A stretch of DNA of 64,000 nucleotides, taken from NCBI RefSeq assembly GCF_042663885.1, contig NZ_JBHSXV010000001.1. The stretch is one strand, 5' to 3'. Under the pieces are notes generated by a model. The model made no database searches. It saw only the letters and a list, made by a program, of their open reading frames with translations, and had not been told where the DNA came from. This DNA comes from Aquipuribacter hungaricus (GTDB lineage: Bacteria > Actinomycetota > Actinomycetes > Actinomycetales > JBBAYJ01). This document shows positions 42,584 to 50,775 of the stretch, one piece after another. Every line of letters begins with the position of its first letter. Position 1 is the stretch's first letter. The translations under genes were made by a program, and so were the position numbers.

Positions 42584-44074
42584 TCAGCCGAGCCGGCGCA
42601 CCTCCGGCCACATCTCGGCCCACGGCCGCTGCGCCCCGTCGCACAGCCGGAGCGGGGCCCCTGCCTCGTCGTTGTCCACCCCGGCGTCGTTCCCGAGCTC
42701 GTCGACGACGACGCAGGAGACGAACCACCGGCCCAGCTCCTGCTCCGACCAGCGGCCGACGACGAGGACCGCCTGCGGCTCACCCTCCGGTGGCCCCCAC
42801 CACCAGTAGGCGTTGTGGCCGGAGACGACCGGGGGGAGCTCGGCGCCGCGGTCGCGCGCACTGTCCAGCGCGCCGGCCTCGCCGTAGTTGCGGGTGAGGA
42901 CCAGCTCGGCACCGGTGTCCAGCGACGCGTCCTCGACCGCGGCCGCGAGCTCCGGCCAGCCCACCTGCTCCCCGTGGTCGTAGACGACGTCGACCGGGGC
43001 GAGCGACGGCGGCAGCAGCGGGAGCGCGAGGACGGCCCCCACCACGGCGTTGACGGCGACGAGACCGGTGAGGAGGCCGGTGCGCCTGGCCTCGTGGCCG
43101 CGCGCGGCCCAGCGCAGGCAGGCGGGCACGCCCGCGGCGACGAGCAGCGGCACCACCCCCATGAGGTAGTACGGCTTGCCGCCGGTGGCGAGCACGACGA
43201 GCACGAGCAGGGCGGGCACCAGGGCGGCCCAGCGGCGCCCGGGCGTGCGCCACAGCACGACCGCGCCGACGACGAGCACGCCCGCGGTGAGCGGGCCGGT
43301 CAGGGTGGCGAGCATGGGGAGCAGCAGCGCGCGGTCGACCGACGTGCCCGACCCGCCCGTCGCGATGGAGGCCGCCAGCGCCGCCTGCGGCCACCCCTCG
43401 GCCTGCTGCCACACCAGGGTCGGGGCGAGGCCGACGGCGGCGAGAGCCGCGGCGAGCCAGGCCCGCGGCGACCGGAACACCTCGCGCGGTCCGACGGCCA
43501 GCAGGGCGATGACGGCGCAGAGCAGGACGGTCGCGGGCAGGGTCTTGACGAGCAGCGCCACCGCGGCGAGCACGCCGACCAGCAGCCACGACCCCGCGCT
43601 GCCCCGGCGCACAGCCCGCAGCAGTCCGAGGACGAGGGCCGAGGTCGTCAGGACGTCGAAGACGGTCGTGCCGAACAGGTGCCCGGTGACCGCCAGCGTC
43701 GTGGCGGTGGCGACCACGACGGCGGTCCAGGTGGTCGCCCGGGCGTCGGCGCCGAGCTCGCGGGCGGTCAGGGCGGACACCGCGACTACCCCGCCGGCGG
43801 CCAGGGCCGGCACCAGGCGGAAGGCCCACAGCGCCCCGCCCACCAGGTCGTGCCAGGCCGTCGCGAGCAGCGGGACGAGCGCCGGCTGGTCGGCGTAGGC
43901 CAGCGCGGGGTGCCTGCCGGCCTCGACGAAGTACAGCTCGTCGCGGTGGAACCCGTACCGGGAGCCGACGGCGGCGAGCAAGGCGACCAGGGCGAGCGCG
44001 ACCCAGGCCCACTCCGGCACCCCGCGGGCCCGCGTCGCGAGCGAGGCGCCGTCCCGGTCCTGCTGCGTCGTCAC
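42584..44074 (-). CDS. Glycosyltransferase family 39 (ArnT/PMT-like) membrane protein
   Basis: A 496-residue polytopic membrane protein. The catalytic-loop motif HRDELYFVEAGRHPALAYAD after the first helix is the GT39 signature (an acidic DE pair), followed by DQPALVPLLATAW. About ten hydrophobic segments follow and the C-terminal 120 residues form an extracytoplasmic domain with AELVLTRNYGEAGAL and GHNAYWWWGPP. Members move mannose or other sugars from polyprenyl-phosphate donors to proteins or lipids. Monocistronic as far as can be seen; acceptor unknown. Confidence 0.85.
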   Translation of the reverse strand: MTTQQDRDGASLATRARGVPEWAWVALALVALLAAVGSRYGFHRDELYFVEAGRHPALAYADQPALVPLLATAWHDLVGGALWAFRLVPALAAGGVVAVSALTARELGADARATTWTAVVVATATTLAVTGHLFGTTVFDVLTTSALVLGLLRAVRRGSAGSWLLVGVLAAVALLVKTLPATVLLCAVIALLAVGPREVFRSPRAWLAAALAAVGLAPTLVWQQAEGWPQAALAASIATGGSGTSVDRALLLPMLATLTGPLTAGVLVVGAVVLWRTPGRRWAALVPALLVLVVLATGGKPYYLMGVVPLLVAAGVPACLRWAARGHEARRTGLLTGLVAVNAVVGAVLALPLLPPSLAPVDVVYDHGEQVGWPELAAAVEDASLDTGAELVLTRNYGEAGALDSARDRGAELPPVVSGHNAYWWWGPPEGEPQAVLVVGRWSEQELGRWFVSCVVVDELGNDAGVDNDEAGAPLRLCDGAQRPWAEMWPEVRRLG

Positions 44075-44160
44075 GGCCGCGAGCCTGTCGCACGGGTGCC
44101 CCGGCCGTCGACAGGCGCGACGCTGAGCCGGTCGCGCCCGCGGTGGTCTGCCGCGCCGCG

Positions 44161-44199
44161 GCTAAGGGCTAAGGGCTCAGGGCTCAGGGCTCAGGGCTC
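44161..44199. repeat. 7-base tandem repeat over the EamA gene stop
   Basis: Five units of GCTMAGG (two GCTAAGG then three GCTCAGG) plus GCTC. The stop codon of the EamA gene (44191-44193) lies within the array. Confidence 0.85.
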
Positions 44200-45180
44200 G
44201 ACGGGCGAGAGCGTGGTGGCCGGCGGCCGGGCGTCGTCGGGTGCGGGGTCCTCCGGTCGGGTCAGCTCGTCGTAGCGGACCGCCACCACGCCGGCGACGA
44301 CGAACGCGCCGCCCAGCAGCTGCACGGGCAGGGGCAGCTCGTCGAGCAGCAGCCACGAGAAGAACAGGCTGAACAGCACCTCGGTGAGGCCGACGAACGA
44401 GGCGATCTTGGACCCGAGGCGGCGGGTGGCGGAGACGCCGGAGGCGTAGGCGAAGGCGGCCGCCACCAGGCTCAGGCCGGCGACCGGCACCCACCAGGGC
44501 GTCGTGAGCCCGGCGAGCTGCACGTCTCCCGTGCCGGCCGTCATCGGCACGATCCCGACCAGCCCGGCGAGCACGAGGGCGACGCCGCCCACGACCAGGC
44601 CGGCGGCGGCCACGACCAGCGGCGGCAGCCCGGTGTCGGCGCGGGCCGACAGGACGAAGTACGCGGCCAGGCCGACGGCCGCCCCGAGCGCCCAGAGCAC
44701 GCCGACCCCGTCGACGCGCATGCCGCCGAGGACGTCGAGGACGAGGACGAGTCCGAGGACGGCGAGGACGATGCCGACCACGGTCCACCGGCGGGGCCGC
44801 TGGCCGTGCCGCGCCCACAGCCAGAGCACGACGAGCACGACGCCGAGGTACTCCAGCAGCAGCGCGACCCCGACCGACAGCGTCGTCACCGCGGTGAAGA
44901 AGGCGAGCTGCACCGCGGCCACGGCCACCACCCCGTAGGTGAGCAGCAGCCCGGCGTTGCGGCGCAGCAGGTGCCAGCGCCCGCGCAGCAGGACGAGCGC
45001 CGGCGGCAGCAGGACGAGGGCGGCCACGACGATCCGGGCCGTCACCGCGGCGGCCGGGCTCCAGCCGGACTCCAGCAGCGACTTGGCGAACGGCCCGGAG
45101 CTGCCGAACGCCGCGGCGGAGGCGAGCGCGAGCCACAGGCCCGAGGACAGGCGGGGAGCGGGGGGCGGCGTGCTGCTCAT
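44191..45180 (-). CDS. EamA-family (DMT) metabolite exporter
   Basis: A 329-residue protein of the drug/metabolite transporter superfamily: ten predicted helices in two EamA repeats, with ALASAAAFGSSGPFAKSLLE in the first and SLVAAAFAYASGVSATRRLG in the second, and GLTEVLFSLFFSWLLLDELP near the end as is typical. Start ATG 45180 (MSSTPPPAPRLSSG). It is divergent from a CGNR-type protein gene with a 77-base gap, a pairing seen elsewhere. Substrate unknown. Confidence 0.9.
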   Translation of the reverse strand: MSSTPPPAPRLSSGLWLALASAAAFGSSGPFAKSLLESGWSPAAAVTARIVVAALVLLPPALVLLRGRWHLLRRNAGLLLTYGVVAVAAVQLAFFTAVTTLSVGVALLLEYLGVVLVVLWLWARHGQRPRRWTVVGIVLAVLGLVLVLDVLGGMRVDGVGVLWALGAAVGLAAYFVLSARADTGLPPLVVAAAGLVVGGVALVLAGLVGIVPMTAGTGDVQLAGLTTPWWVPVAGLSLVAAAFAYASGVSATRRLGSKIASFVGLTEVLFSLFFSWLLLDELPLPVQLLGGAFVVAGVVAVRYDELTRPEDPAPDDARPPATTLSPVEP

Positions 45181-45198
45181 GCGGGACCTCGTCGCGTG

Positions 45199-45230
45199 CG
45201 TCAGGGGTAAACTGCGGATCGGTACTGACG
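45199..45230. promoter_or_regulatory. Inverted repeat in the EamA/CGNR divergent promoter region
   Basis: CGTCAG at 45199-45204 and CTGACG at 45225-45230 are exact inverted copies with centres 26 bases apart, between the starts at 45180 and 45258. A possible operator. Confidence 0.35.
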
Positions 45231-45257
45231 GTAGCCGACTCCACGTCAGGAGCAACA

Positions 45258-45818
45258 GTGGTCTTCGCCCATGACACCGAGGTCGCGCTCGCCGCCGCCG
45301 CGGCGCTGGCCAACACCCGCGCCGACGACGGCGGCGCGGACGCCCTGGCGCGCGTCGAGGACCTGGACGCGTTCGTCGCCGGGTGGTCGTACACGGGCAG
45401 CCGTGCGGCCCCGCGCGACCGCGCCGACGAGCTCGCCGCGATCCGTGCGCTGCGCGAGGAGGTGGCCAGGCTGTGGACCGCGGGCGACGCCGACACGGTC
45501 GCCGAGGGCGTCAACCGGCTGCTCGCCGACGGCGCCGCCCGGCCGCACCTGGCCCGTCACGACGGCTGGGACTGGCACCTGCACGCGACCTCGCCGGACC
45601 AGCCGCTCGGCACGCGCATGGCCGTGGAGTGCGGGATGGCCCTGCTGGACGTCGTGCGCGCCGGGGAGCTGGACCGGCTCAAGGTCTGCGACGCCGACGA
45701 CTGCTCCGACCTGCACGTCGACCTGTCGCGCAACCGCTCCCGGCGCTACTGCGGCACGCGCTGCGGCAACCGTGCCGACGCCGCGGCATACCGCGCGCGG
45801 AAGGCCGCGGGGGAGTAG
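45258..45818 (+). CDS. CGNR zinc-finger protein with ABATE domain
   Basis: A 186-residue likely DNA- or stress-response-related regulator. The N-terminal two thirds are the ABATE domain (ALANTRADDGGADALARVED, RALREEVARLW), and the C-terminal finger shows CDADDCSDL, DLSRNRSRRYC and the family-naming CGNR in GTRCGNRADAAAYRAR. GTG 45258 has an AGGAG 6 bases upstream. Divergence from the EamA exporter suggests it controls that gene, which is inference. Confidence 0.88.
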   Translation: MVFAHDTEVALAAAAALANTRADDGGADALARVEDLDAFVAGWSYTGSRAAPRDRADELAAIRALREEVARLWTAGDADTVAEGVNRLLADGAARPHLARHDGWDWHLHATSPDQPLGTRMAVECGMALLDVVRAGELDRLKVCDADDCSDLHVDLSRNRSRRYCGTRCGNRADAAAYRARKAAGE

Positions 45819-45856
45819 GTCAGCGGGGGAGGTTCTCGCCCGGCGGCGAGCCGGCC

Positions 45857-46465
45857 TCAGCCGAGTAGGTCGCCTTCGGTGACGACGTCGTCCTGACTCT
45901 CCTTGGCCCGGTAGGCGCAGGCCTCGGCCCTGTCCGTGCATCCCTCCACGTCACCGTCCGTCCACCGCGCCACACCGACGCTCGCGCGCAGGTACAGGGT
46001 GGTGCCTCGCGCATCGACCGGTGCCCGGACCGCTGCAGCGAGCTCCAGCGCCAGGACGACGCCCTCCCTCAGCGTCGCCCCGGGGAGCAGGACGAGGAAC
46101 TCTTCACCGCTCCACCGTGACAGGGTCGAACCGTCTGGGCAGGCGTCGCGGAAACGGTCGGCGAGGACGCACAGCGCGACGTCGCCCGTGACGTACCCGA
46201 ACTGGTCGTTGACGGCCTTGAAGCTGTCGAGGTCCAGCAGCAACATCACACCCGCTGTGCCCCCGAGGTTCTCAGCGTGCAGGCGCTGGCGAGCCGTGGA
46301 GCGGTTCAGCAGACCGGTCATCGCATCGATACCCGTCAGCCTCTCGAGCTCTTCCTGCAGGCGTGCCCTCTCCGCGGCGGTCAGCCGCGGGGCCCTCGGC
46401 CCCCGCGAGAGGTGTCTCTCGAGGAGCCACGCCCACCACCGGGGCGCAGGCCGTGCCTCGCTCAC
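45857..46465 (-). CDS. GGDEF-domain (diguanylate cyclase-like) protein
   Basis: A 202-residue soluble protein consisting almost only of a GGDEF domain. The entry motif is TGIDAMTGLLNR, the metal site LLLDLDSFKAVND, and the active-site loop is SGEEF (119-123) rather than GGEEF. No inhibitory RxxD site precedes it at the usual spacing. The first 40 residues form a short, possibly coiled-coil helix (AAERARLQEELERLTG). There is no sensor or membrane segment. Whether Ser in place of the first Gly allows c-di-GMP synthesis is open. Its nearest neighbour on the same strand is the SRPBCC gene, 7 bases upstream. Confidence 0.82.
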   Translation of the reverse strand: MSEARPAPRWWAWLLERHLSRGPRAPRLTAAERARLQEELERLTGIDAMTGLLNRSTARQRLHAENLGGTAGVMLLLDLDSFKAVNDQFGYVTGDVALCVLADRFRDACPDGSTLSRWSGEEFLVLLPGATLREGVVLALELAAAVRAPVDARGTTLYLRASVGVARWTDGDVEGCTDRAEACAYRAKESQDDVVTEGDLLG

Positions 46466-46472
46466 CGAGTCC

Positions 46473-46901
46473 TCACGCCCGCTGCCACCCCTCGGCCAGA
46501 ACCGCCAGCCGCTCCAGCCGCCGGCGCTGCCCGAACGCCGACAACCAGCCCACCACGCCCTCCACGACGGTCCCCGCCGGCCCGTGCACGTCGGCGGTGA
46601 CGGACACGACGCACCGCTGCTCGCCGGTCGGTCGCACCGTCCAGTCGTAGTCGAGCCGGTGCCCGAGCGCCCGGGTGGACCACGCGTAGCCGGCGTCCGG
46701 CCGGACCCGGGTGACGCGCATGGTGGTCGCGGGCCCGAAGAAGGGCCGGACCCGGCCGGTCCAGCCGTCGACCACCTGTCCGCCGGGCGGGTCGACCGAG
46801 ACGACGTGGGGGCTCCACAGCTGCCAGGCGTCGACGTCGACGAGCAGGTCGTGGACCCGGGAGGCGGGCGCGGCGACCGTCCGGGCGCTCGTGATGCTCA
46901 C
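46473..46901 (-). CDS. SRPBCC-family (START-like) protein
   Basis: A 142-residue small lipid/ligand-binding-fold protein (polyketide cyclase/SRPBCC group). ARTVAAPASRVHDLLVDVDA followed by WQLWSPHV is the typical N-terminal helix pair, and GHRLDYDWTVRPTGEQRCVV a typical strand-turn-strand. The C-terminal helix is hydrophobic and Arg-rich. GTG 46901 start. It is divergent from ribF (43-base gap) and shares a strand with the GGDEF gene. Function unknown. Confidence 0.78.
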   Translation of the reverse strand: MSITSARTVAAPASRVHDLLVDVDAWQLWSPHVVSVDPPGGQVVDGWTGRVRPFFGPATTMRVTRVRPDAGYAWSTRALGHRLDYDWTVRPTGEQRCVVSVTADVHGPAGTVVEGVVGWLSAFGQRRRLERLAVLAEGWQRA

Positions 46902-46932
46902 CCCGCGCACGGTACGGGCCGTCCCCACCTGG

Positions 46933-46938
46933 CACGCT
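46933..46938 (+). promoter_or_regulatory. -10-like element of ribF, leaderless type
   Basis: CACGCT ends 6 bases before GTG 46945, the same layout as the elements before rlmN and dxr. Confidence 0.3.
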
Positions 46939-46944
46939 GTCGGC

Positions 46945-47904
46945 GTGCACGTGTGGAGAGCGCTGGGCGACGTCCCCGCCGGGGACGGCCCCGCCGTCGT
47001 CACCGTCGGCAACTTCGACGGCGTCCACCGCGGCCACGCCGCCGTGCTCGGGCAGGTCACCGACCTCGCCCGCGAGCGCGGCGCCCGCGCCCTGGCGATC
47101 ACGTTCGAGCCGCACCCGCTGCACGTGCTGCGCCCCGACATCGCGCCACCCCTGGTCACCGGTCCGGACCAGCGGGTCGAGCTGCTCGCCGAGACCGGCC
47201 TCGACGGTCTGCTCGTCCAGCACTTCGACCTGGCGCTGGCCGGCCAGAGCCCCGAGGAGTGGGTCGCCGGCACGGTCGTCGGCGCGCTCGGCTGCACCAC
47301 CGTGGTCATCGGCACCGACGTGCGGTTCGGCTACAAGAACTCCGGCGACCTCACGACGCTGCGGGAGCTCGGGGCGCGCTACGGCTTCGACGTGGTCGCC
47401 CTCCGGGACGTCGAGGCGCCGCAGGGCCGGCGCTGGTCGTCCAGCTGGGTGCGCGCGTGCCTCGCCGAGGGCGACGTCGCCGGTGCGGCCGACGTGCTGG
47501 GACGCCACCACCGGCTCGACGCGACCGTCGTCCACGGCGACCACCGGGGCCGCGAGCTCGGCTACCCGACCGCGAACCTGGGGCCGGACCTGCAGGGGCT
47601 CGTCCCGGCCGACGGCGTGTACTCCGGCTGGCTGACGCCCCGTGACGACCGTGACGGCGGCGGCCTCCGCATGCCGGCCGCGGTGTCCATCGGCACCAAC
47701 CCGCAGTTCGACGGCCTCGAGCGGCGGGTGGAGGCCTACGTCCTCGACGCCACCGGCCTCGACCTCTACGACCGCCCCGTGCGCGTGGAGCTCGTCGACC
47801 GGCTGCGCCCGACACTCCGCTTCGACGACGTCGACGCCCTGGTCGTGCAGATGGGCCGCGACGTCGACGAGGCCCGTCGCGGCCTCGGGGTCGCAGCCGG
47901 CTGA
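46945..47904 (+). CDS. ribF: Bifunctional riboflavin kinase/FAD synthetase
   Basis: A 319-residue enzyme converting riboflavin to FMN and then FAD. The N-terminal adenylyltransferase domain has VVTVGNFDGVHRGHAAVLGQ, ITFEPHPLHVL and the SSSWVRACLAEG region; the C-terminal riboflavin kinase domain has GRHHRLDATVVHGDHRGREL, then GYPTANLGP, and SIGTNPQFDG. Start GTG 46945 is the family N-terminus (VHVWRALGDVP). It precedes rpsO by 158 bases, the usual actinobacterial truB-ribF-rpsO-pnp neighbourhood, although truB lies 8 kb away here. Confidence 0.95.
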   Translation: MHVWRALGDVPAGDGPAVVTVGNFDGVHRGHAAVLGQVTDLARERGARALAITFEPHPLHVLRPDIAPPLVTGPDQRVELLAETGLDGLLVQHFDLALAGQSPEEWVAGTVVGALGCTTVVIGTDVRFGYKNSGDLTTLRELGARYGFDVVALRDVEAPQGRRWSSSWVRACLAEGDVAGAADVLGRHHRLDATVVHGDHRGRELGYPTANLGPDLQGLVPADGVYSGWLTPRDDRDGGGLRMPAAVSIGTNPQFDGLERRVEAYVLDATGLDLYDRPVRVELVDRLRPTLRFDDVDALVVQMGRDVDEARRGLGVAAG

Positions 47905-48062
47905 CCGGACCGCAGCCGGGTGATCAGGGTCGACGGCCGGCTGATTAGGGGCGCAGCCTGCGGCGTTGCTACTGTGGGAGACGCCGTAGACCGGCCGCGG
48001 ACCTGTATGCCCGGGTGGACGAGCCCCCGGCGCTCCGCGCAACGAGACCTCCAGGAGACCGC

Positions 48063-48332
48063 ATGCCCCTCGACTCTGCCGTCAAGAAGCAGATCATCGC
48101 CGACTTCGGCGCCAACGAGACCGACACCGGTTCTCCCGAGGTGCAGGTCGCGATGCTCACCAAGCGCATCACCGACCTGACCGAGCACCTCAAGGTGCAC
48201 GCGCACGACCACCACACCCGCCGGGGGCTGCTGCTCCTGGTCGGGCAGCGCCGCCGGATGCTGCAGTACCTGCAGCGCACGGACATCGCGCGCTACCGCT
48301 CGCTCATCGAGCGGCTCGGCCTGCGTCGCTGA
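48063..48332 (+). CDS. rpsO: 30S ribosomal protein S15
   Basis: 89 residues, full length for S15: LDSAVKKQIIADFGANETDT, GSPEVQVAMLTKRITDLTEH, then HHTRRGLLLLVGQRRRMLQY. It binds 16S rRNA in the central domain. Start ATG 48063 follows an AGGAGA at the right distance; an in-frame start at 48015 lacks a ribosome-binding site and adds non-S15 residues. A hairpin follows 7 bases downstream. Confidence 0.98.
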   Translation: MPLDSAVKKQIIADFGANETDTGSPEVQVAMLTKRITDLTEHLKVHAHDHHTRRGLLLLVGQRRRMLQYLQRTDIARYRSLIERLGLRR

Positions 48333-48339
48333 CACGCAC

Positions 48340-48368
48340 AGGGCGGCTCCCTCCGGGGGGCCGCCCTT
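48340..48368 (+). terminator. Terminator-like hairpin after rpsO
   Basis: GGGCGGC pairs with GCCGCCC (stem 7 base pairs, 12-base loop) followed by TT. It starts 8 bases after the rpsO stop and ends 176 bases before pnp. Confidence 0.6.
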
Positions 48369-48495
48369 CGTGCACGGGCACCACCAGAACGAGGACCACC
48401 GCACCACGCTCGAGCACCACCCGCACCACTGAGAGCGCGCGCACGCAGCGGGAGCACCGCCGGTGACGCCCGCGCCGCCCTCTCGACGACGAGAA

Positions 48496-48526
48496 CCCCG
48501 AGCAACGGGGCGCCCCCGACGGGGGC
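48496..48526 (+). promoter_or_regulatory. Tandem hairpins in the pnp leader
   Basis: Two adjacent stem-loops: CCCCG/CGGGG with a 5-base loop (48496-48510) and GCCCCC/GGGGGC with a 3-base loop (48512-48526). They end 17 bases before the pnp start. In E. coli a structured pnp leader is the site of RNase III-dependent autoregulation; a similar role here is inference. Confidence 0.45.
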
Positions 48527-48543
48527 AGAACGGAGAACACACC

Positions 48544-50775
48544 GTGGTAGACGTCCACACCGCCGAGGCCGTGATCGACAACGGTCGCTTCGGCACCCGC
48601 ACCATCCGCTTCGAGACCGGCCGCCTCGCCAAGCTGGCCGCCGGCTCCGCCGTCGCCTACCTGGACGACGAGACCATGCTGCTGAGCGCGACGACGGCCA
48701 GCAAGCACCCCAAGAGCCACTTCGACTTCTTCCCCCTGACGGTGGACGTCGAGGAGCGCATGTACGCCGCGGGCCAAATCCCCGGCTCGTTCTTCCGCCG
48801 CGAGGGCCGTCCCGGCACCGAGGCGATCCTCACCTGCCGCCTCATCGACCGCCCGCTGCGCCCGTCGTTCGTCGACGGCCTCCGCAACGAGATCCAGGTC
48901 GTCGTCAGCGTGCTGTCGCTGAACCCCCAGGACTCCTACGACGTCGTCGCGATCAACGCCGCGTCGCTGTCCACCCAGCTCGCCGGCCTGCCCTTCTCGG
49001 GCCCGGTCGCCGGCGTCCGCATCGCCCTCGTCGAGGGCCAGTGGGTCGCGTTCCCGACCCACGACCAGATCGACGACGCCGTGTTCAGCATGGTCGTGGC
49101 CGGCCGGGTCACCGACACCGGCGACGTCGCGATCATGATGGTCGAGGCCGAGGCCACCGACACCGCCTTCGAGAAGATCCAGATGGGTGCCCAGGCCCCG
49201 ACCGAGGACGTCGTCGCCGGCGGCCTCGAGGCGGCCAAGCCCTTCCTCAAGGTGCTCATCGAGGCCCAGCAGAAGGTCGCCTCCGGCGCCGCCAAGGAGA
49301 CCCGCGACTACCCGCTGTTCCCGGCGTACCAGCAGGACGCGTACGACGCCGTCACCGGTGCGGCCGAGAGCGACCTGGCCGCCGCCCTGCAGATCGCCGA
49401 CAAGCTCGAGCGCGAGGCCCGCCTGGACGAGATCAAGGCCGCCACGCTGGAGTCCCTGGCCGGCAGCTTCGACGGCCGCGAGGGCGAGCTGTCCGCCGCG
49501 GTCCGCTCGGTCACCAAGCGCCTCATCCGCCAGCGCGTCCTGAAGGACAAGGTCCGCATCGACGGCCGCGGCCTGGCCGACATCCGCCAGCTGTCCGCCG
49601 AGGTCGAGGTCCTGCCCCGCGTCCACGGCTCGGCGCTGTTCGAGCGTGGCGACACCCAGATCATGGGCGTCACCACCCTCAACATGCTCAAGCTCGAGCA
49701 GAAGATCGACTCGCTCGGCCCGGTGAAGACCAAGCGCTACATGCACCACTACAACTTCCCGCCGTTCAGCACCGGCGAGACCGGCCGCGTCGGCAGTCCC
49801 AAGCGCCGCGAGATCGGCCACGGCATGCTCGCCGAGCGCGCCCTGACCCCGGTCCTGCCCAGCCGCGAGGACTTCCCCTACGCGATCCGCCAGGTCTCCG
49901 AGGCCCTCGGCTCCAACGGCTCGACCTCGATGGGCTCGGTCTGCGCGTCCACGATGTCGCTGCTCAACGCCGGTGTGCCGCTGCGCGCCCCGGTCGCGGG
50001 CATCGCCATGGGCCTGATCTCGGACACCGTCGACGGAGAGACCACGTACGCCGCCCTCACCGACATCCTCGGCGCCGAGGACGCGTTCGGCGACATGGAC
50101 TTCAAGGTCGCCGGCACCCGCGAGTTCGTCACGGCGATCCAGCTGGACACCAAGCTCGACGGCATCCCCGCCTCGGTGCTCGCCTCGGCGCTCACCCAGG
50201 CCAAGCAGGCCCGCCTGCACATCCTCGACGTCATGGCCGAGGCCATCGACGAGCCCGACGAGATGAGCCCCTTCGCGCCGCGGATCATCACGGTCAAGGT
50301 CCCGGTCGACAAGATCGGCGAGGTGATCGGGCCCAAGGGCAAGATCATCAACCAGATCCAGGACGACACGGGCGCCGACATCTCCATCGAGGACGACGGC
50401 ACCGTGTTCATCGGCGCGGTCGACGGCCCCTCGGCCGAGGCCGCCCGCACGGCGATCAACCAGATCGCCAACCCGACCATGCCGGAGGTCGGCGAGCGCT
50501 ACCTGGGCACGGTCGTCAAGACGACCACGTTCGGCGCGTTCATCGCCCTCATGCCCGGCAAGGACGGCCTGCTGCACATCTCCAAGATGCGTGACCTGGT
50601 CGGCGGCAAGCGCGTGGACAACGTCGACGACGTGGTCAGCGTGGGCCAGAAGGTCCAGGTCGAGATCTCGGAGATCGACCAGCGGGGCAAGCTCTCCCTG
50701 TCGGTCGTCACCCCCGAGGGCGCCGACGCCGCCACCGCCGACGCCGTGCAGTCCGTCGCGACCGTCGAGGCCTGA
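48544..50775 (+). CDS. pnp: Polyribonucleotide nucleotidyltransferase
   Basis: A 743-residue PNPase, a phosphorolytic 3'-5' exoribonuclease. Both RNase PH-like domains are visible (IDNGRFGTRTIRFETGRLAK; DGRGLADIRQLSAEVEVLPR), the catalytic region around SSNGSTSMG-type sequence (LGSNGSTSMGSVCASTMSL), MDFKVAGTREFVTAIQLDTK, then KH (IGEVIGPKGKIINQIQDDTG) and S1 (LGTVVKTTTFGAFIALMPGK) domains. Start GTG 48544 matches the family N-terminus; upstream in-frame sequence lacks similarity. The stop overlaps the next start (TGATG). Confidence 0.97.
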   Translation: MVDVHTAEAVIDNGRFGTRTIRFETGRLAKLAAGSAVAYLDDETMLLSATTASKHPKSHFDFFPLTVDVEERMYAAGQIPGSFFRREGRPGTEAILTCRLIDRPLRPSFVDGLRNEIQVVVSVLSLNPQDSYDVVAINAASLSTQLAGLPFSGPVAGVRIALVEGQWVAFPTHDQIDDAVFSMVVAGRVTDTGDVAIMMVEAEATDTAFEKIQMGAQAPTEDVVAGGLEAAKPFLKVLIEAQQKVASGAAKETRDYPLFPAYQQDAYDAVTGAAESDLAAALQIADKLEREARLDEIKAATLESLAGSFDGREGELSAAVRSVTKRLIRQRVLKDKVRIDGRGLADIRQLSAEVEVLPRVHGSALFERGDTQIMGVTTLNMLKLEQKIDSLGPVKTKRYMHHYNFPPFSTGETGRVGSPKRREIGHGMLAERALTPVLPSREDFPYAIRQVSEALGSNGSTSMGSVCASTMSLLNAGVPLRAPVAGIAMGLISDTVDGETTYAALTDILGAEDAFGDMDFKVAGTREFVTAIQLDTKLDGIPASVLASALTQAKQARLHILDVMAEAIDEPDEMSPFAPRIITVKVPVDKIGEVIGPKGKIINQIQDDTGADISIEDDGTVFIGAVDGPSAEAARTAINQIANPTMPEVGERYLGTVVKTTTFGAFIALMPGKDGLLHISKMRDLVGGKRVDNVDDVVSVGQKVQVEISEIDQRGKLSLSVVTPEGADAATADAVQSVATVEA

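Noticed and set aside
44161..44199. Possible CRISPR-like array
   Set aside because: The units are seven bases with no spacers; it is a simple tandem repeat, and no cas gene is in the window.
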